From an uncultured Eubacteriales bacterium (GTDB lineage: Bacteria > Bacillota > Clostridia > Oscillospirales > Oscillospiraceae), in NCBI GenBank assembly GCA_900320765.1, contig ONTN01000010.1:1-23624 (forward strand): a stretch of 23,624 bases of DNA, in the 5' to 3' direction. The first letter of the stretch is position 1. Every line of letters starts with the position of its first letter. Below, piece after piece: positions 1 through 6,809 of this stretch. The translations under genes and the position numbers were made by a program. The notes beneath the pieces were generated by a model that ran no database searches, was not told where the DNA came from, and was given only the letters and a program-made list of their open reading frames with translations.

Positions 1-5
1 TTCAT
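1..5 (-). CDS. Start codon of a leftward gene that leaves the window
   Basis: Only the ATG (5 to 3) and two more bases lie inside the window, so the product is unknown. A gene is inferred because the minus strand has a perfect GGAGG ribosome site at 15-11, five bases before the ATG, and a strong promoter further upstream (92-63). The next gene on the other strand is an ABC permease remnant, so a regulator or transporter gene is possible, but nothing in the window tests that. Confidence 0.55.
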
Positions 6-34
6 CGGTTCCTCCGTTTCTGCTGCCACTGCGG

Positions 35-58
35 ACAGTATACTTACTTATTTACTGT
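35..58. promoter_or_regulatory. Inverted repeat overlapping the predicted transcription start: candidate operator
   Basis: ACAGTA at 35-40 and TACTGT at 53-58 are perfect inverted half-sites separated by 12 bases. They lie just downstream of the -10 box on the predicted start site, a usual place for a repressor. The spacer carries tandem TACTTA-like steps, so chance is possible in such AT-rich sequence. Confidence 0.35.
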
Positions 59-62
59 TCCT

Positions 63-92
63 ATGATACTAAGGCTATCCGCTGTTTGTCAA
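63..92 (-). promoter_or_regulatory. Sigma-A type promoter for the leftward gene at the left edge
   Basis: On the minus strand a perfect TTGACA (92-87) is followed after 18 bases by TATCAT (68-63), five of six to the -10 consensus. The predicted transcription start is near 56, giving a leader of about 50 bases with the ribosome site at 15-11. Confidence 0.7.
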
Positions 93-137
93 GGTTGGGA
101 TCCCCTATGGGCAGAAGGAGCAGACGCTGCGTCCTGA

Positions 138-413
138 ATTTCCCGCTCCATTTTCTCCCTCTCCTCCGGCAGCGTGGATAACGTGGCAATGAAGATCCTG
201 TCCTTCTTCCCGCTCACGAGCCCGATGGCAATGTTCGCAAGGATAGCGATGAGCACCGTCCCCTTCTGGGAGATAGCCCTCAGCATCGGACTTTTGGGCG
301 CAGGCGTCGTTGTAATAGGAATTCTCGCGGCGAAGATATACAGGGTAGGCGTTCTCCTCTACGGCACCCGCCCGAAAATAGGCGAGCTCCTGAAGGCGCT
401 CAAAAGGGCGTAA
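138..413 (+). pseudogene. C-terminal remnant of an ABC-2 type (NatB-like) transporter permease
   Basis: The open frame begins after a TGA at 135-137. From about 160 it reads like the last 80 or so residues of NatB/ABC-2 export permeases: a loop with FFPLTSPMAMFARIA, one hydrophobic helix (VPFWEIALSIGLLGAGVVVI), and the closing AAKIYRVGVLLYGTRP. Family members are several hundred residues long, so most of the protein is missing. The first usable start, GTG at 174, has no ribosome site, and the region before it is the leftward gene's promoter. It is probably an untranslated decay product of a deletion. A terminator follows directly, as expected for the true 3' end of the old gene. Confidence 0.7.
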
Positions 414-420
414 AAACACA

Positions 421-449
421 ATCCGGACGGCTGCGCCGTCCGGATTTTT
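421..449 (+). terminator. Rho-independent terminator after the permease remnant
   Basis: A perfect 10-bp stem (421-430 with 436-445), a five-base loop CTGCG and a run of T from 445 to 449. It separates the remnant from the ychF promoter. Confidence 0.85.
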
Positions 450-462
450 CTGCCGCCCCGTC

Positions 463-491
463 TTGAACTTTTCCGGCTCCTAATATATAAT
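463..491 (+). promoter_or_regulatory. Sigma-A promoter of ychF
   Basis: TTGAAC (463-468), 17-base spacer, TATAAT (486-491). The ribosome site AAAGGA (512-517) sits nine bases before the ychF ATG at 527. Confidence 0.8.
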
Positions 492-526
492 AACAATTTG
501 AAATCAAGCCGAAAGGATATGTAAAA

Positions 527-1621
527 ATGAAATTAGGCATCGTGGGGCTTCCAAACGTCGGGAAGTCGACCCTTTTCAACGCCATCACCAATGCGGGAGC
601 CGAGAGCGCGAACTACCCGTTCTGCACGATTGAGCCGAACGTCGGCGTCGTCTCCGTGCCGGACAGCCGCCTCGACTGGCTCGCCGATTTTTATAAGCCG
701 AAGAAGAAGACGCCCGCCGTCATCGAATTCGTCGATATCGCCGGCCTCGTGAAGGGCGCCTCGAAGGGCGAGGGCCTCGGCAACAAGTTCCTTGAGAATA
801 TCCGCAGGACGGACGCCATCGTCCACGTCGTCCGCTGCTTTGACGACGACAACGTCATCCACGTCGAGGGCGGCTGCGACCCTTTGCGCGATATCGACAT
901 CATCGACCTTGAGCTCATTATGGCCGACCTCGAGATGGTCGAGCGCAGGCTCGATAAGGCGCAGAAGGCGGCGAAGTCCGGAGACAAGAAGCTCCGCCGC
1001 GAAGTCGAGGTCTTCGAGGCGCTTAAAAACCACCTTGACGGCGGCAAGAGCGCCCGCAGCTTCCCCGGCGACGAGGACGAGCTTGAGCTTATAGCCACCT
1101 CCGATCTTCTCACCCTCAAGCCCGTTATCTACGCCGCGAACACCGACGAGAACGGCATAGCCGACCTCGATTCAAACGAATACTACAAGGCCGTTTTGAA
1201 GCGCGCGGAGGCCGAGGGAGCTCAGGTCCTCCCGATCTGCGCGAAGACGGAACAGGAGCTCACCGAGCTCGACGAGGAGGAGAGGGCGATGTTCCTCGAG
1301 GAGCTCGGCCTCAAGGAGAGCGGGCTCGACAGGCTCGTTAACTGCTCCTACGACCTTCTCGGCCTCATCTCCTTCCTCACGGCGGGGGCGGACGAGTGCC
1401 GCGCCTGGACGATAAAGAAGGGGACAAAGGCGCCTCAGGCCGCCGGAAAGATTCACACCGACTTTGAGCGCGGCTTCATCCGCGCCGAGATAGTCGCCTT
1501 CGACGACCTTAAGGCCTGCGGCTCGATGACGGCGGCGAAGGAGCGCGGCCTCGTCCGCTCCGAGGGCAAGGAGTACGTTATGCACGACGGCGACGTGACC
1601 CTGTTCAGGTTCAACGTATGA
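527..1621 (+). CDS. ychF: Ribosome-associated ATPase/GTPase YchF (Obg family)
   Basis: YchF is a universally conserved, soluble P-loop nucleotidase that binds ribosomes and prefers ATP over GTP in the members studied; it is linked to stress and translation control. The 364-residue length is typical. Visible motifs are the P-loop GLPNVGKS (residues 7-14), the switch region DIAGLVKGAS (70-79), NTDE at the base-recognition site (205-208, where classical GTPases have NKxD), and a C-terminal TGS domain (roughly 280-364). The ATG has an AAAGGA site at nine bases and its own promoter. The stop overlaps the next start (ATGA, 1618-1621), so the two genes are translationally coupled. Confidence 0.97.
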   Translation: MKLGIVGLPNVGKSTLFNAITNAGAESANYPFCTIEPNVGVVSVPDSRLDWLADFYKPKKKTPAVIEFVDIAGLVKGASKGEGLGNKFLENIRRTDAIVHVVRCFDDDNVIHVEGGCDPLRDIDIIDLELIMADLEMVERRLDKAQKAAKSGDKKLRREVEVFEALKNHLDGGKSARSFPGDEDELELIATSDLLTLKPVIYAANTDENGIADLDSNEYYKAVLKRAEAEGAQVLPICAKTEQELTELDEEERAMFLEELGLKESGLDRLVNCSYDLLGLISFLTAGADECRAWTIKKGTKAPQAAGKIHTDFERGFIRAEIVAFDDLKACGSMTAAKERGLVRSEGKEYVMHDGDVTLFRFNV

Positions 1622-2370
1622 GCGAAGAAAAAGCGCCGAAAAAGCGCATCGAGCTTATCGACACCCTGCGCGGCGTAGCCGTGTTTCTCATGGTGTTCCA
1701 CCATTTCTTTTACGATCTCTGCTGGCTTCTGGGCGACTGGACTGCGGCGGTCTTCGGCAGCCGCTGGGTCTTGTTTTCAAATCCCGTATTTAATTTCCTG
1801 CACTACGTTTTCGCGGGCCTGTTCATCTTCCTTGCGGGTCTTTCGTGCCGCCTCTCGCGCTCAAATCTACGGCGCGGGGCTATATGCTTTGCCATAGCTA
1901 TGGTGATGACCTTCGTCACGAGCCTGCCCCTTATCGATTCGCCGATCCGCTTCGGAGTGCTGCACCTGCTCGGCCTGTCGATGATGATATACGGTCTTGC
2001 CGCGGATAAGAACGTGCCGCGTTTTCTCAGGCTCGGCATTTATCTCGCCCTCTTCGCCGCGTCGATTTGGCTCACAAGCTCGGTCTCGACTGAGGAGATA
2101 GCAAAGTGGCTCTTCCCCCTCGGCTGGACCTACCCCGGGTTTTACAGCGCGGATTATTTCCCGCTCTTCCCGTGGCTCTTCGTCTTCCTCGTCGGCTCGT
2201 GGGCTGGGTACTACGTCGCGGACAAGAAGCTGCCCGCGCGGTTTTACGACCGGAAGGGCGTACCGTTTTTCTCGTGGCTCGGCAAAAAGGCGCTCATCAT
2301 CTATATCATACATCAGCCCATACTCTACGGGCTCGTTATGCTGATAAAGCTAATAAGCCAAAATGGCTGA
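1618..2370 (+). CDS. DUF1624 (heparan-alpha-glucosaminide N-acetyltransferase-like) membrane protein
   Basis: A 250-residue polytopic membrane protein. The start RIELIDTLRGVAVFLMVFHHFFYD (residues 10-33) matches the opening of the DUF1624 family, whose eukaryotic relative HGSNAT moves an acetyl group across the lysosomal membrane. In bacteria the family is probably involved in acylating an envelope or secreted substrate, but the substrate is not known. About seven hydrophobic segments can be picked out, ending with KALIIYIIHQPILYGLVML, the C-terminal helix type shared with membrane acyltransferases. It overlaps ychF by four bases and depends on that transcript. A repeat element begins 18 bases after its stop. 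Confidence 0.88.
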   Translation: MSEEKAPKKRIELIDTLRGVAVFLMVFHHFFYDLCWLLGDWTAAVFGSRWVLFSNPVFNFLHYVFAGLFIFLAGLSCRLSRSNLRRGAICFAIAMVMTFVTSLPLIDSPIRFGVLHLLGLSMMIYGLAADKNVPRFLRLGIYLALFAASIWLTSSVSTEEIAKWLFPLGWTYPGFYSADYFPLFPWLFVFLVGSWAGYYVADKKLPARFYDRKGVPFFSWLGKKALIIYIIHQPILYGLVMLIKLISQNG

Positions 2371-2388
2371 GGCTCGCTTTTTACCCCT

Positions 2389-2512
2389 AAGCCTTCCCCT
2401 TTGGGGAAGGTGGCTCGGCGAAGCCGAGACGGATGAGGTTGTACCGTCTATCAAACCGCCTTGGAAATTCGCTCAAACCTCATCAGTCAGCTTCCCCTAA
2501 GGGGAAGCCTTT
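2389..2512. repeat. Palindromic MITE-like element A
   Basis: The outer arms AAGCCTTCCCC (2389-2399) and GGGGAAGCCTT (2501-2511) are perfect inverted repeats. Inside are a second inverted pair, GATGAGGTT (2432-2440) and AACCTCATC (2476-2484), and a small hairpin CTCGGC-GAA-GCCGAG (2414-2428). The whole element can fold into one long branched stem. It has no open reading frame. It follows a convergent gene end, where it may also act as the 3' processing or termination structure for ychF-DUF1624. A stretch resembling its 2430-2451 portion recurs at 6634-6656. Confidence 0.75.
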
Positions 2513-2524
2513 TTTAAGATAAAA

Positions 2525-2551
2525 AGCCGGAGGCATCGCCCCCGGCTTTAA
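2525..2551 (-). terminator. Terminator of the lipoprotein gene, possibly two-way
   Basis: A ten-pair stem (2525-2534 with 2538-2547, one G-U pair on the minus strand) with a three-base loop. On the minus strand it ends in a T run (2524-2521), ten bases beyond the lipoprotein stop. On the plus strand the T run is only three bases, so it is stronger for the minus transcript. Confidence 0.8.
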
Positions 2552-2560
2552 CTTTACGTA

Positions 2561-3511
2561 TCAAAATCCCGTCCACATACCGCCTATTCGCCACGTTCCG
2601 TTATCGTCCCGGACGGCGTCGGCGCCCGTTCCCCAAAGGAACATTCCGTCGTACTCGCCGCCGACTATCGGATCGGGAAGTCCTGAGCCTGCCTCCCAGT
2701 CATCCCTATCCTCCTCAGTCACCTCGATATACGTTCCGAAGCTGAAGCTGGCTTCCGCCCCTTCGTGGGTCTCCGGCAGGATCACACAGGTCCCCGGAAT
2801 CGCTCTTTCGGCTCTGTACAGCGCCCAGGCAGGTCGATTTACGCACCTTTCCGCCCAGCCCTCTGCCAAGAGCCTCGCGGCCTCCTCCGGGTCCTCGACC
2901 GAGGCGGGGACTGTTACCCCATATTCCTGCTCCGCTGGCTGCGCTATTTGACAGCAAAGAGTTCCGAACGCGTAAGAGCCCAAGCCGTCCCATTCTCTTG
3001 CCGGATTAGCCTCGTCGGCGAAGAAGTATTCCGTATCTCCTATCCTGATTCTGAGACTGTTCCCGCCCGACGACGCCTCTATAGCGTAAGCCTCATTTTC
3101 CGCAAGAAACGTAAAGCGCCCGCTTGCTTGGGCGGAATCCGTCACGGTGTAGATCGAATCCCATAGAAGCTTATCCGCCGCAGGGCAGCCCATACCCGAA
3201 GCCCATATCCTGCCGTGGAGCTCGTACACTTCCTGTCTGTTCTCCTCAGAATCCGTCATCGTTAGAGTGAAAGCCGAGCCTTGCCGCTTATCCGACCCGA
3301 AAAGGCCCTCCGCTGCTTCATAAATCAGGAGCTCTACCGCATCTTCAGGAAACTCAAGATCGGGCACTGGGGGAAGCGGCTGCGGTTCCGGCTCAGGTTC
3401 CGGTTCCGGCTCAGGCTTCGGTTCGGGCTCCGGTATTTCAGCAGTTTTTGCCCCGCATCCGGCAGACGCTATGATCAAAGCCGACAGCAGTATCGCGATT
3501 AGTTTTTTCAT
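2561..3511 (-). CDS. Secreted lipoprotein with a Glu-Pro stalk, function unknown
   Basis: A signal peptide MKKLIAILLSALIIASAGC ends in a lipobox with Cys19, so the protein should be anchored to the outer face of the membrane. Residues 26-48 are alternating Glu and Pro, a stiff spacer that lifts the C-terminal domain off the membrane. The remaining 265 or so residues are not a family I recognise; they are acidic and rich in Gly and aromatic residues. I prefer the ATG at 3511 over the one at 3523, because the AAAGG site (3528-3524) touches the first ATG but lies 12 bases before the second. A TATAAT (3539-3534, minus) without a clear -35 suggests a separate promoter. It lies 77 bp downstream of the anti-sigma gene, so it could be a target of that sigma factor (inference). 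Confidence 0.8.
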   Translation of the reverse strand: MKKLIAILLSALIIASAGCGAKTAEIPEPEPKPEPEPEPEPEPQPLPPVPDLEFPEDAVELLIYEAAEGLFGSDKRQGSAFTLTMTDSEENRQEVYELHGRIWASGMGCPAADKLLWDSIYTVTDSAQASGRFTFLAENEAYAIEASSGGNSLRIRIGDTEYFFADEANPAREWDGLGSYAFGTLCCQIAQPAEQEYGVTVPASVEDPEEAARLLAEGWAERCVNRPAWALYRAERAIPGTCVILPETHEGAEASFSFGTYIEVTEEDRDDWEAGSGLPDPIVGGEYDGMFLWGTGADAVRDDNGTWRIGGMWTGF

Positions 3512-3588
3512 TCTGATTAACATCCTTTACGTTATTATACAAGTGAATAATGCAATCATTTTTTTACATAACTTTCTTTTCGTTCATA

Positions 3589-4449
3589 TCACTCCTTAAT
3601 GGAACTGATTATTTTAATTATTTCTTCTTTTGTTGGAACTCCGAAAATGTACAAAATCAAATCTTTTTCTGATCTGCAGGCATTAAATCTATTGTTATTT
3701 ATGAATATATAATATCTATTTTCATTCACATCGTAAACTGTTGGCTCTTCTTCGTTCTTCTGTATGTCGCTCGTAAAAAAATCGGAATCGTGAAATGTAT
3801 ACTGCAGTATAATCATTTCATCGCCCCTCGCAAATCCACAAACAACATCCTTAAGATCCGGCGTCATGCTCTCCTCTATTTTTTCAAGCTCGTATCCTTC
3901 TGGAATATACGTCGGAATAAGGTTTCTGTTTATCCCATGGTCTGCAATTTTATCTATTACCTCATTATCAACGTTTCTTTCGCTGCCGACATCGGCTTCT
4001 TTGCTGACAGAGACGCCGAATGTTTCCTTGCCCCATGAAATAATGGTATCGACTATATCAATATTAAAAGCCTTAGCTGTAATTGAACCGGCAAAAATCA
4101 TAAGGGCGATTGCAGCTGCAGCATACAGTACTCTTAATCTTCTCTTTATGTTTAAATCGCAGTTTCGGTTGATTTTTTCCGTTGGTTCATAAAGTGGCGT
4201 ATCGCTTTTAATGTTTAAATATAGCCTGTTGAATTTTTCCCAAGCTTCATCTGTGGTTAATGCATTTTCTGCTTTTTCCTTTCTCGTCCTTTCTTCAATC
4301 ACCCCCGAAATATGCAAAATGGCATCCACCTTCGTTGTGTCATAAGGATCTGAGTATGAGTCACGGCGTAATAATTCAATCAGTTCCTCAGTACTTAGGC
4401 AGTCAAACTCCGGAAACTTCTTTTGTTTATTATTTCCGATTTCAGACAT
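3589..4449 (-). CDS. DUF4367 membrane protein, probable anti-sigma factor
   Basis: A 286-residue single-pass membrane protein. Residues 1-105 are charged and probably cytoplasmic. Residues 106-126 form a transmembrane helix (LYAAAAIALMIFAGSITAKAF preceded by KRRLR). The outer part from about 170 (RNLIPTYIPEGYELEKIEES and the following strands) looks like DUF4367, a domain common in anti-sigma and sporulation-related proteins of Clostridia. It lies 51 bp after an ECF sigma gene on the same strand and has its own GGAGGG site eight bases before the ATG. The inferred role is to hold the sigma factor at the membrane until a signal arrives. Base composition is clearly more AT-rich than the housekeeping genes around it. 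Confidence 0.82.
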   Translation of the reverse strand: MSEIGNNKQKKFPEFDCLSTEELIELLRRDSYSDPYDTTKVDAILHISGVIEERTRKEKAENALTTDEAWEKFNRLYLNIKSDTPLYEPTEKINRNCDLNIKRRLRVLYAAAAIALMIFAGSITAKAFNIDIVDTIISWGKETFGVSVSKEADVGSERNVDNEVIDKIADHGINRNLIPTYIPEGYELEKIEESMTPDLKDVVCGFARGDEMIILQYTFHDSDFFTSDIQKNEEEPTVYDVNENRYYIFINNNRFNACRSEKDLILYIFGVPTKEEIIKIISSIKE

Positions 4450-4500
4450 TTTTTTCCCTCCTCATTTCTTATATGTCTTTTTATCAATATTTGGGGACAG

Positions 4501-4980
4501 TCAAAAATAATTATTTTGGATTTTTTTTTGCAATCGTTGGGCTCTTTTTTTACAGGCCTCAATTGAAATCCCTAATTTTTCGGATATCTCAAGATAGGAA
4601 TATCCTTCCGAAATCATTTTAAGCATAATAAACTCCTCATTTTTCGCAATTTCGTGAAGAACTGCTCTTTGCTCTGGATCATCGGTAAATACATTATCAG
4701 ATTTTGCGCTTTCGGCAAGCAGAGAGATTATTGCGTTATTGTAAGCTGCTTGCGATCTTCTGATATTTCTTATAACGTTTTTTTGGGTTATAACCATCCA
4801 GCCTTCCGGATTTTCACTTTTCATTAATACCTTGATTCTTGAACATGCAATCCGAAACGCTTCTTGTACGGCCTCTTCGGCAATCTCTGGTCTGCCCAAA
4901 GCGCTAAGTGAATAGTAATACATTTTATTGAAAAGCGATTTATAGAGCTTTTCAATAAAAATTTTTTCTTTTACATTCAC
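4501..4980 (-). CDS. ECF-type RNA polymerase sigma factor
   Basis: A small sigma-70 family protein. Region 2 is seen in the N-terminal half (LGRPEIAEEAVQEAFRIA, then ENPEGWMVITQKNVIRNIRR). Region 4 is seen at the C-terminus (EEFIMLKMISEGYSYLEISE, then KLGISIEACKKRAQRLQKK), a helix-turn-helix for the -35 element. I choose GTG at 4980 because AAAGGA (4996-4991) lies ten bases before it; the upstream ATG at 5004 and TTG at 5013 have no ribosome site. That start gives 159 residues. The gene is followed by the probable anti-sigma factor. A sigma-A-like promoter lies upstream, so basal expression need not rely on autoregulation. AT-rich codon use suggests a different history from the flanking genes. 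Confidence 0.88.
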   Translation of the reverse strand: MNVKEKIFIEKLYKSLFNKMYYYSLSALGRPEIAEEAVQEAFRIACSRIKVLMKSENPEGWMVITQKNVIRNIRRSQAAYNNAIISLLAESAKSDNVFTDDPEQRAVLHEIAKNEEFIMLKMISEGYSYLEISEKLGISIEACKKRAQRLQKKIQNNYF

Positions 4981-5051
4981 ATTTTTTTCGTCCTTTCCAA
5001 CCATATGCCGCAATATATATTTTTTTCTATAATAAAATTATAGATGGTGCC

Positions 5052-5080
5052 ATTATTAAAAAATAATTGTCGGTTGTCAA
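5052..5080 (-). promoter_or_regulatory. Sigma-A-like promoter of the ECF sigma operon
   Basis: On the minus strand TTGACA (5080-5075), a 17-base spacer and AATAAT (5057-5052), five of six. The predicted start near 5045 gives a leader of about 65 bases to the GTG at 4980. Confidence 0.7.
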
Positions 5081-5280
5081 GCTATATTTAATATTTTTTA
5101 TTTATCCCTGCTTAATCAAATTGATTAAAAAAAACGAGGCAAAAAATAATGACAAAGCCTAATTAGTATAAAATCTTTTTAAGGGAAAACGCAATTATCG
5201 ATGGAGCTAATGAAATGGAAACCTCTATAATGAATTTCCATTAATTTGCCTTTCTTTTGGGGAGTTTACGTATTATAAAA
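5081..5280. other. AT-rich intergenic stretch without a recognisable gene
   Basis: No coding frame with a ribosome site is visible. An eight-base inverted repeat, AATGGAAA (5214-5221) and TTTCCATT (5235-5242), can form a weak hairpin with a 13-base loop. Otherwise it is simple AT-rich spacer between the sigma operon promoter and repeat element B. Confidence 0.6.
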
Positions 5281-5605
5281 ACAAAGCTGTCGCGAGCCGT
5301 CAGGCGAAGCTTCCGCGGAAACAGGAGCAATGCCATTCGATTTAGCCGAGTAAAAGTTGCTGTGCTGCCAAGTATAATGGGGGGCCGGAGCTATCGCGCC
5401 GACGTTAAGGAGGATAAAGCGATAGTTCCGGCACCGCAGTCATCCGAATGTGGGCCGCCGTCCTTTGCGGCACAGATTCGGCTAATGGCAAGGCGGACCA
5501 GGGGGCTTCGCCCAGACGCCCCCTGGACCCCCACTAAACTTGGCAGCACAGCGTTATTACTCTGCTAAAATCGAATGGCATAGCTCCTATATCCGCGGAG
5601 GCTCG
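5281..5605. repeat. Large nested palindrome, element B (two facing copies of a repeat unit)
   Basis: Arms of about 63 bases (5311-5373 and 5538-5601) are imperfect inverted repeats sharing CCGCGGA, ATGCCATTCGATTT and CTGTGCTGCCAAGT. Between them are three further hairpins: 5385-5397 with 5419-5431, a branched one at 5444-5481, and 5498-5506 with 5518-5526. Read on the minus strand, the right half (5605-5498) has the same order of parts as element C at 6694-6788. Element B is therefore two units head to head. There is no transposase, and a reading frame across it is a by-product of the repeat. Confidence 0.8.
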
Positions 5606-5720
5606 AATTATGAATTCTCGCGCCGCTCCGTATGAAATAAACGCAACGGGATATTGATAACTTACTATAACATTCTCAATACAACATCACAAAATAGAAT
5701 TAATAATCTTAATTCTACTA

Positions 5721-5749
5721 TTGACAATTTCTTATTCTTGTGCTATCTT
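5721..5749 (+). promoter_or_regulatory. Extended -10 promoter of the DUF2089 gene
   Basis: TTGACA (5721-5726), a 17-base spacer, and TATCTT (5744-5749) preceded by TGC, an extended -10. The ribosome site AGAGGTG follows at about 5758-5764. Confidence 0.75.
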
Positions 5750-5770
5750 TTAGATAAAGAGGTGATCAAT

Positions 5771-6538
5771 ATGGCCCGGTTAATCAGCAGATGTCCCGTT
5801 TGCAGCGGCGAACTGAAGATCCGTTCGCTGAAATGTCCCGATTGCGGGATGGAATTAAGAAACGATTTTGAATTAAGCCCCTTCGATAAGCTGCCGGATG
5901 AGCAGTATCGGTTCCTGATCGCGTTCTTGAAAAACAGGGGCAATTTATCCACCGTCCAAAGTGAGCTTGGCATTTCATACCCAACCGCAAAGCGGCAGTT
6001 AAATGAGCTTTTATTTGCTCTCGGGCTCTCTGATGACGAGCCGGAATTTACTAAAACAGAGGAGGAAAAAGATATGAAAGCGTGGTTTGTAAAGAAGGAA
6101 AGCAACAAGGCGTCCGACATTATTAGGGCAAAACTTATGGAAAACGGCGGTAAGGTCACCGTTTACACCCTGCAGGGTCTTCCCTGTATTATCAAGGCAG
6201 CGCCTGACGGCTGCTCGTTTACATCAGATAAGCTCCCCATTACGCCGCCTTACAGATACGACGTCTTTGACGTTGTAGTGGAAGCGCTTATCTCGCAGGG
6301 CGGCAAGGCACCGAAAGGGAATGGAAGAAACTATAAGCTCGGAGACAGCGAATGCGACGAGACCACCGTAGTCGGGTCTATCGGGATTAACTACACGAAA
6401 GCGGAGACAGGGAAGTCAATATATGATCCGGTCTTCGTCCTCGCCGCCGTACTGGACTGGGCGGGTATCGCGCATAACGAGCGCGGATATATTGAGCTTA
6501 CGGCAGAGTACAGGGTAAGGATCGGATTTAAGGCATAA
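5771..6538 (+). CDS. DUF2089-type zinc-ribbon/HTH protein with an unrecognised C-terminal domain
   Basis: Residues 1-28 form a zinc ribbon with Cys8, Cys11, Cys22 and Cys25 (CPVC and CPDC). It is followed by LSPFDKLPDEQYRFLIAFLK and a helix-turn-helix-like segment (LSTVQSELGISYPTAKRQLN). This is the DUF2089 pattern, thought to be DNA-binding. A charged linker rich in Glu and Lys (about 88-106) leads to a domain of about 140 residues that I do not recognise. A frame from 5654 is open, but the AGAGGTG site and the domain edge support the ATG at 5771 (255 residues). It has its own promoter and is followed 19 bases later by a small ORF. The unit is bounded by repeats B and C. A transcriptional regulator is likely; its target is unknown. 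Confidence 0.82.
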   Translation: MARLISRCPVCSGELKIRSLKCPDCGMELRNDFELSPFDKLPDEQYRFLIAFLKNRGNLSTVQSELGISYPTAKRQLNELLFALGLSDDEPEFTKTEEEKDMKAWFVKKESNKASDIIRAKLMENGGKVTVYTLQGLPCIIKAAPDGCSFTSDKLPITPPYRYDVFDVVVEALISQGGKAPKGNGRNYKLGDSECDETTVVGSIGINYTKAETGKSIYDPVFVLAAVLDWAGIAHNERGYIELTAEYRVRIGFKA

Positions 6539-6557
6539 TAAGAGGGAGGCGAGCAGG

Positions 6558-6629
6558 ATGCTGCACTTCCTTGCCGGACTTATTTTCGGCTTTTTCAAGG
6601 GCTTATTCGGCGCGGCAAAAAGCCGTTAA
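6558..6629 (+). CDS. 23-residue hydrophobic peptide
   Basis: The ATG at 6558 follows a GGGAGG site (6544-6549) by eight bases and lies 19 bases after the DUF2089 stop, on the same transcript. The peptide runs MLHFLAGLIFGFFKGLFGAA and then KSR: a single amphipathic or membrane-inserting helix with a basic end. I know no family for it. A membrane-active peptide or a regulator of a membrane protein is possible. The good ribosome site and tight spacing support translation, but at this length chance cannot be excluded. Confidence 0.5.
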   Translation: MLHFLAGLIFGFFKGLFGAAKSR

Positions 6630-6633
6630 CGCG

Positions 6634-6809
6634 GCGGATGAGGTTGTATCGTTTATCTCCTACAAAGCGGTCGCGAGCCGTCAGGCGAAGCCTCCGCGGA
6701 TATAGACGCAATGCCATTCGATTTAGCCGAGTAAAAGTTGCTGTGCTGCCAAGTTTAATAGGGGTCCAGGGGGCGTCTGGGCGAAGCCCTCTTTGCAGAC
6801 GGCAAAGAG
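6634..6809. repeat. Repeat element C, single copy of the unit found twice in element B
   Basis: Positions 6662-6761 match 5281-5380 base for base with only about ten differences, so the two are direct repeats on either side of the DUF2089 gene. After that, 6762-6788 (GGGTCCAGGGGGCGTCTGGG and onward) matches the reverse complement of 5505-5531. Its front (6634-6656) resembles the inner part of element A. It ends in a hairpin, CTCTTTGC (6789-6796) with GCAAAGAG (6802-6809). The reading frame on its minus strand is repeat-derived. Confidence 0.75.

Noticed and set aside
5257..5568. A 103-residue protein with RGLRPDAPWTPTKLGS
   Set aside because: It lies wholly inside palindromic element B; the same wording arises on the other strand of element C. 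There is no ribosome site or family support.
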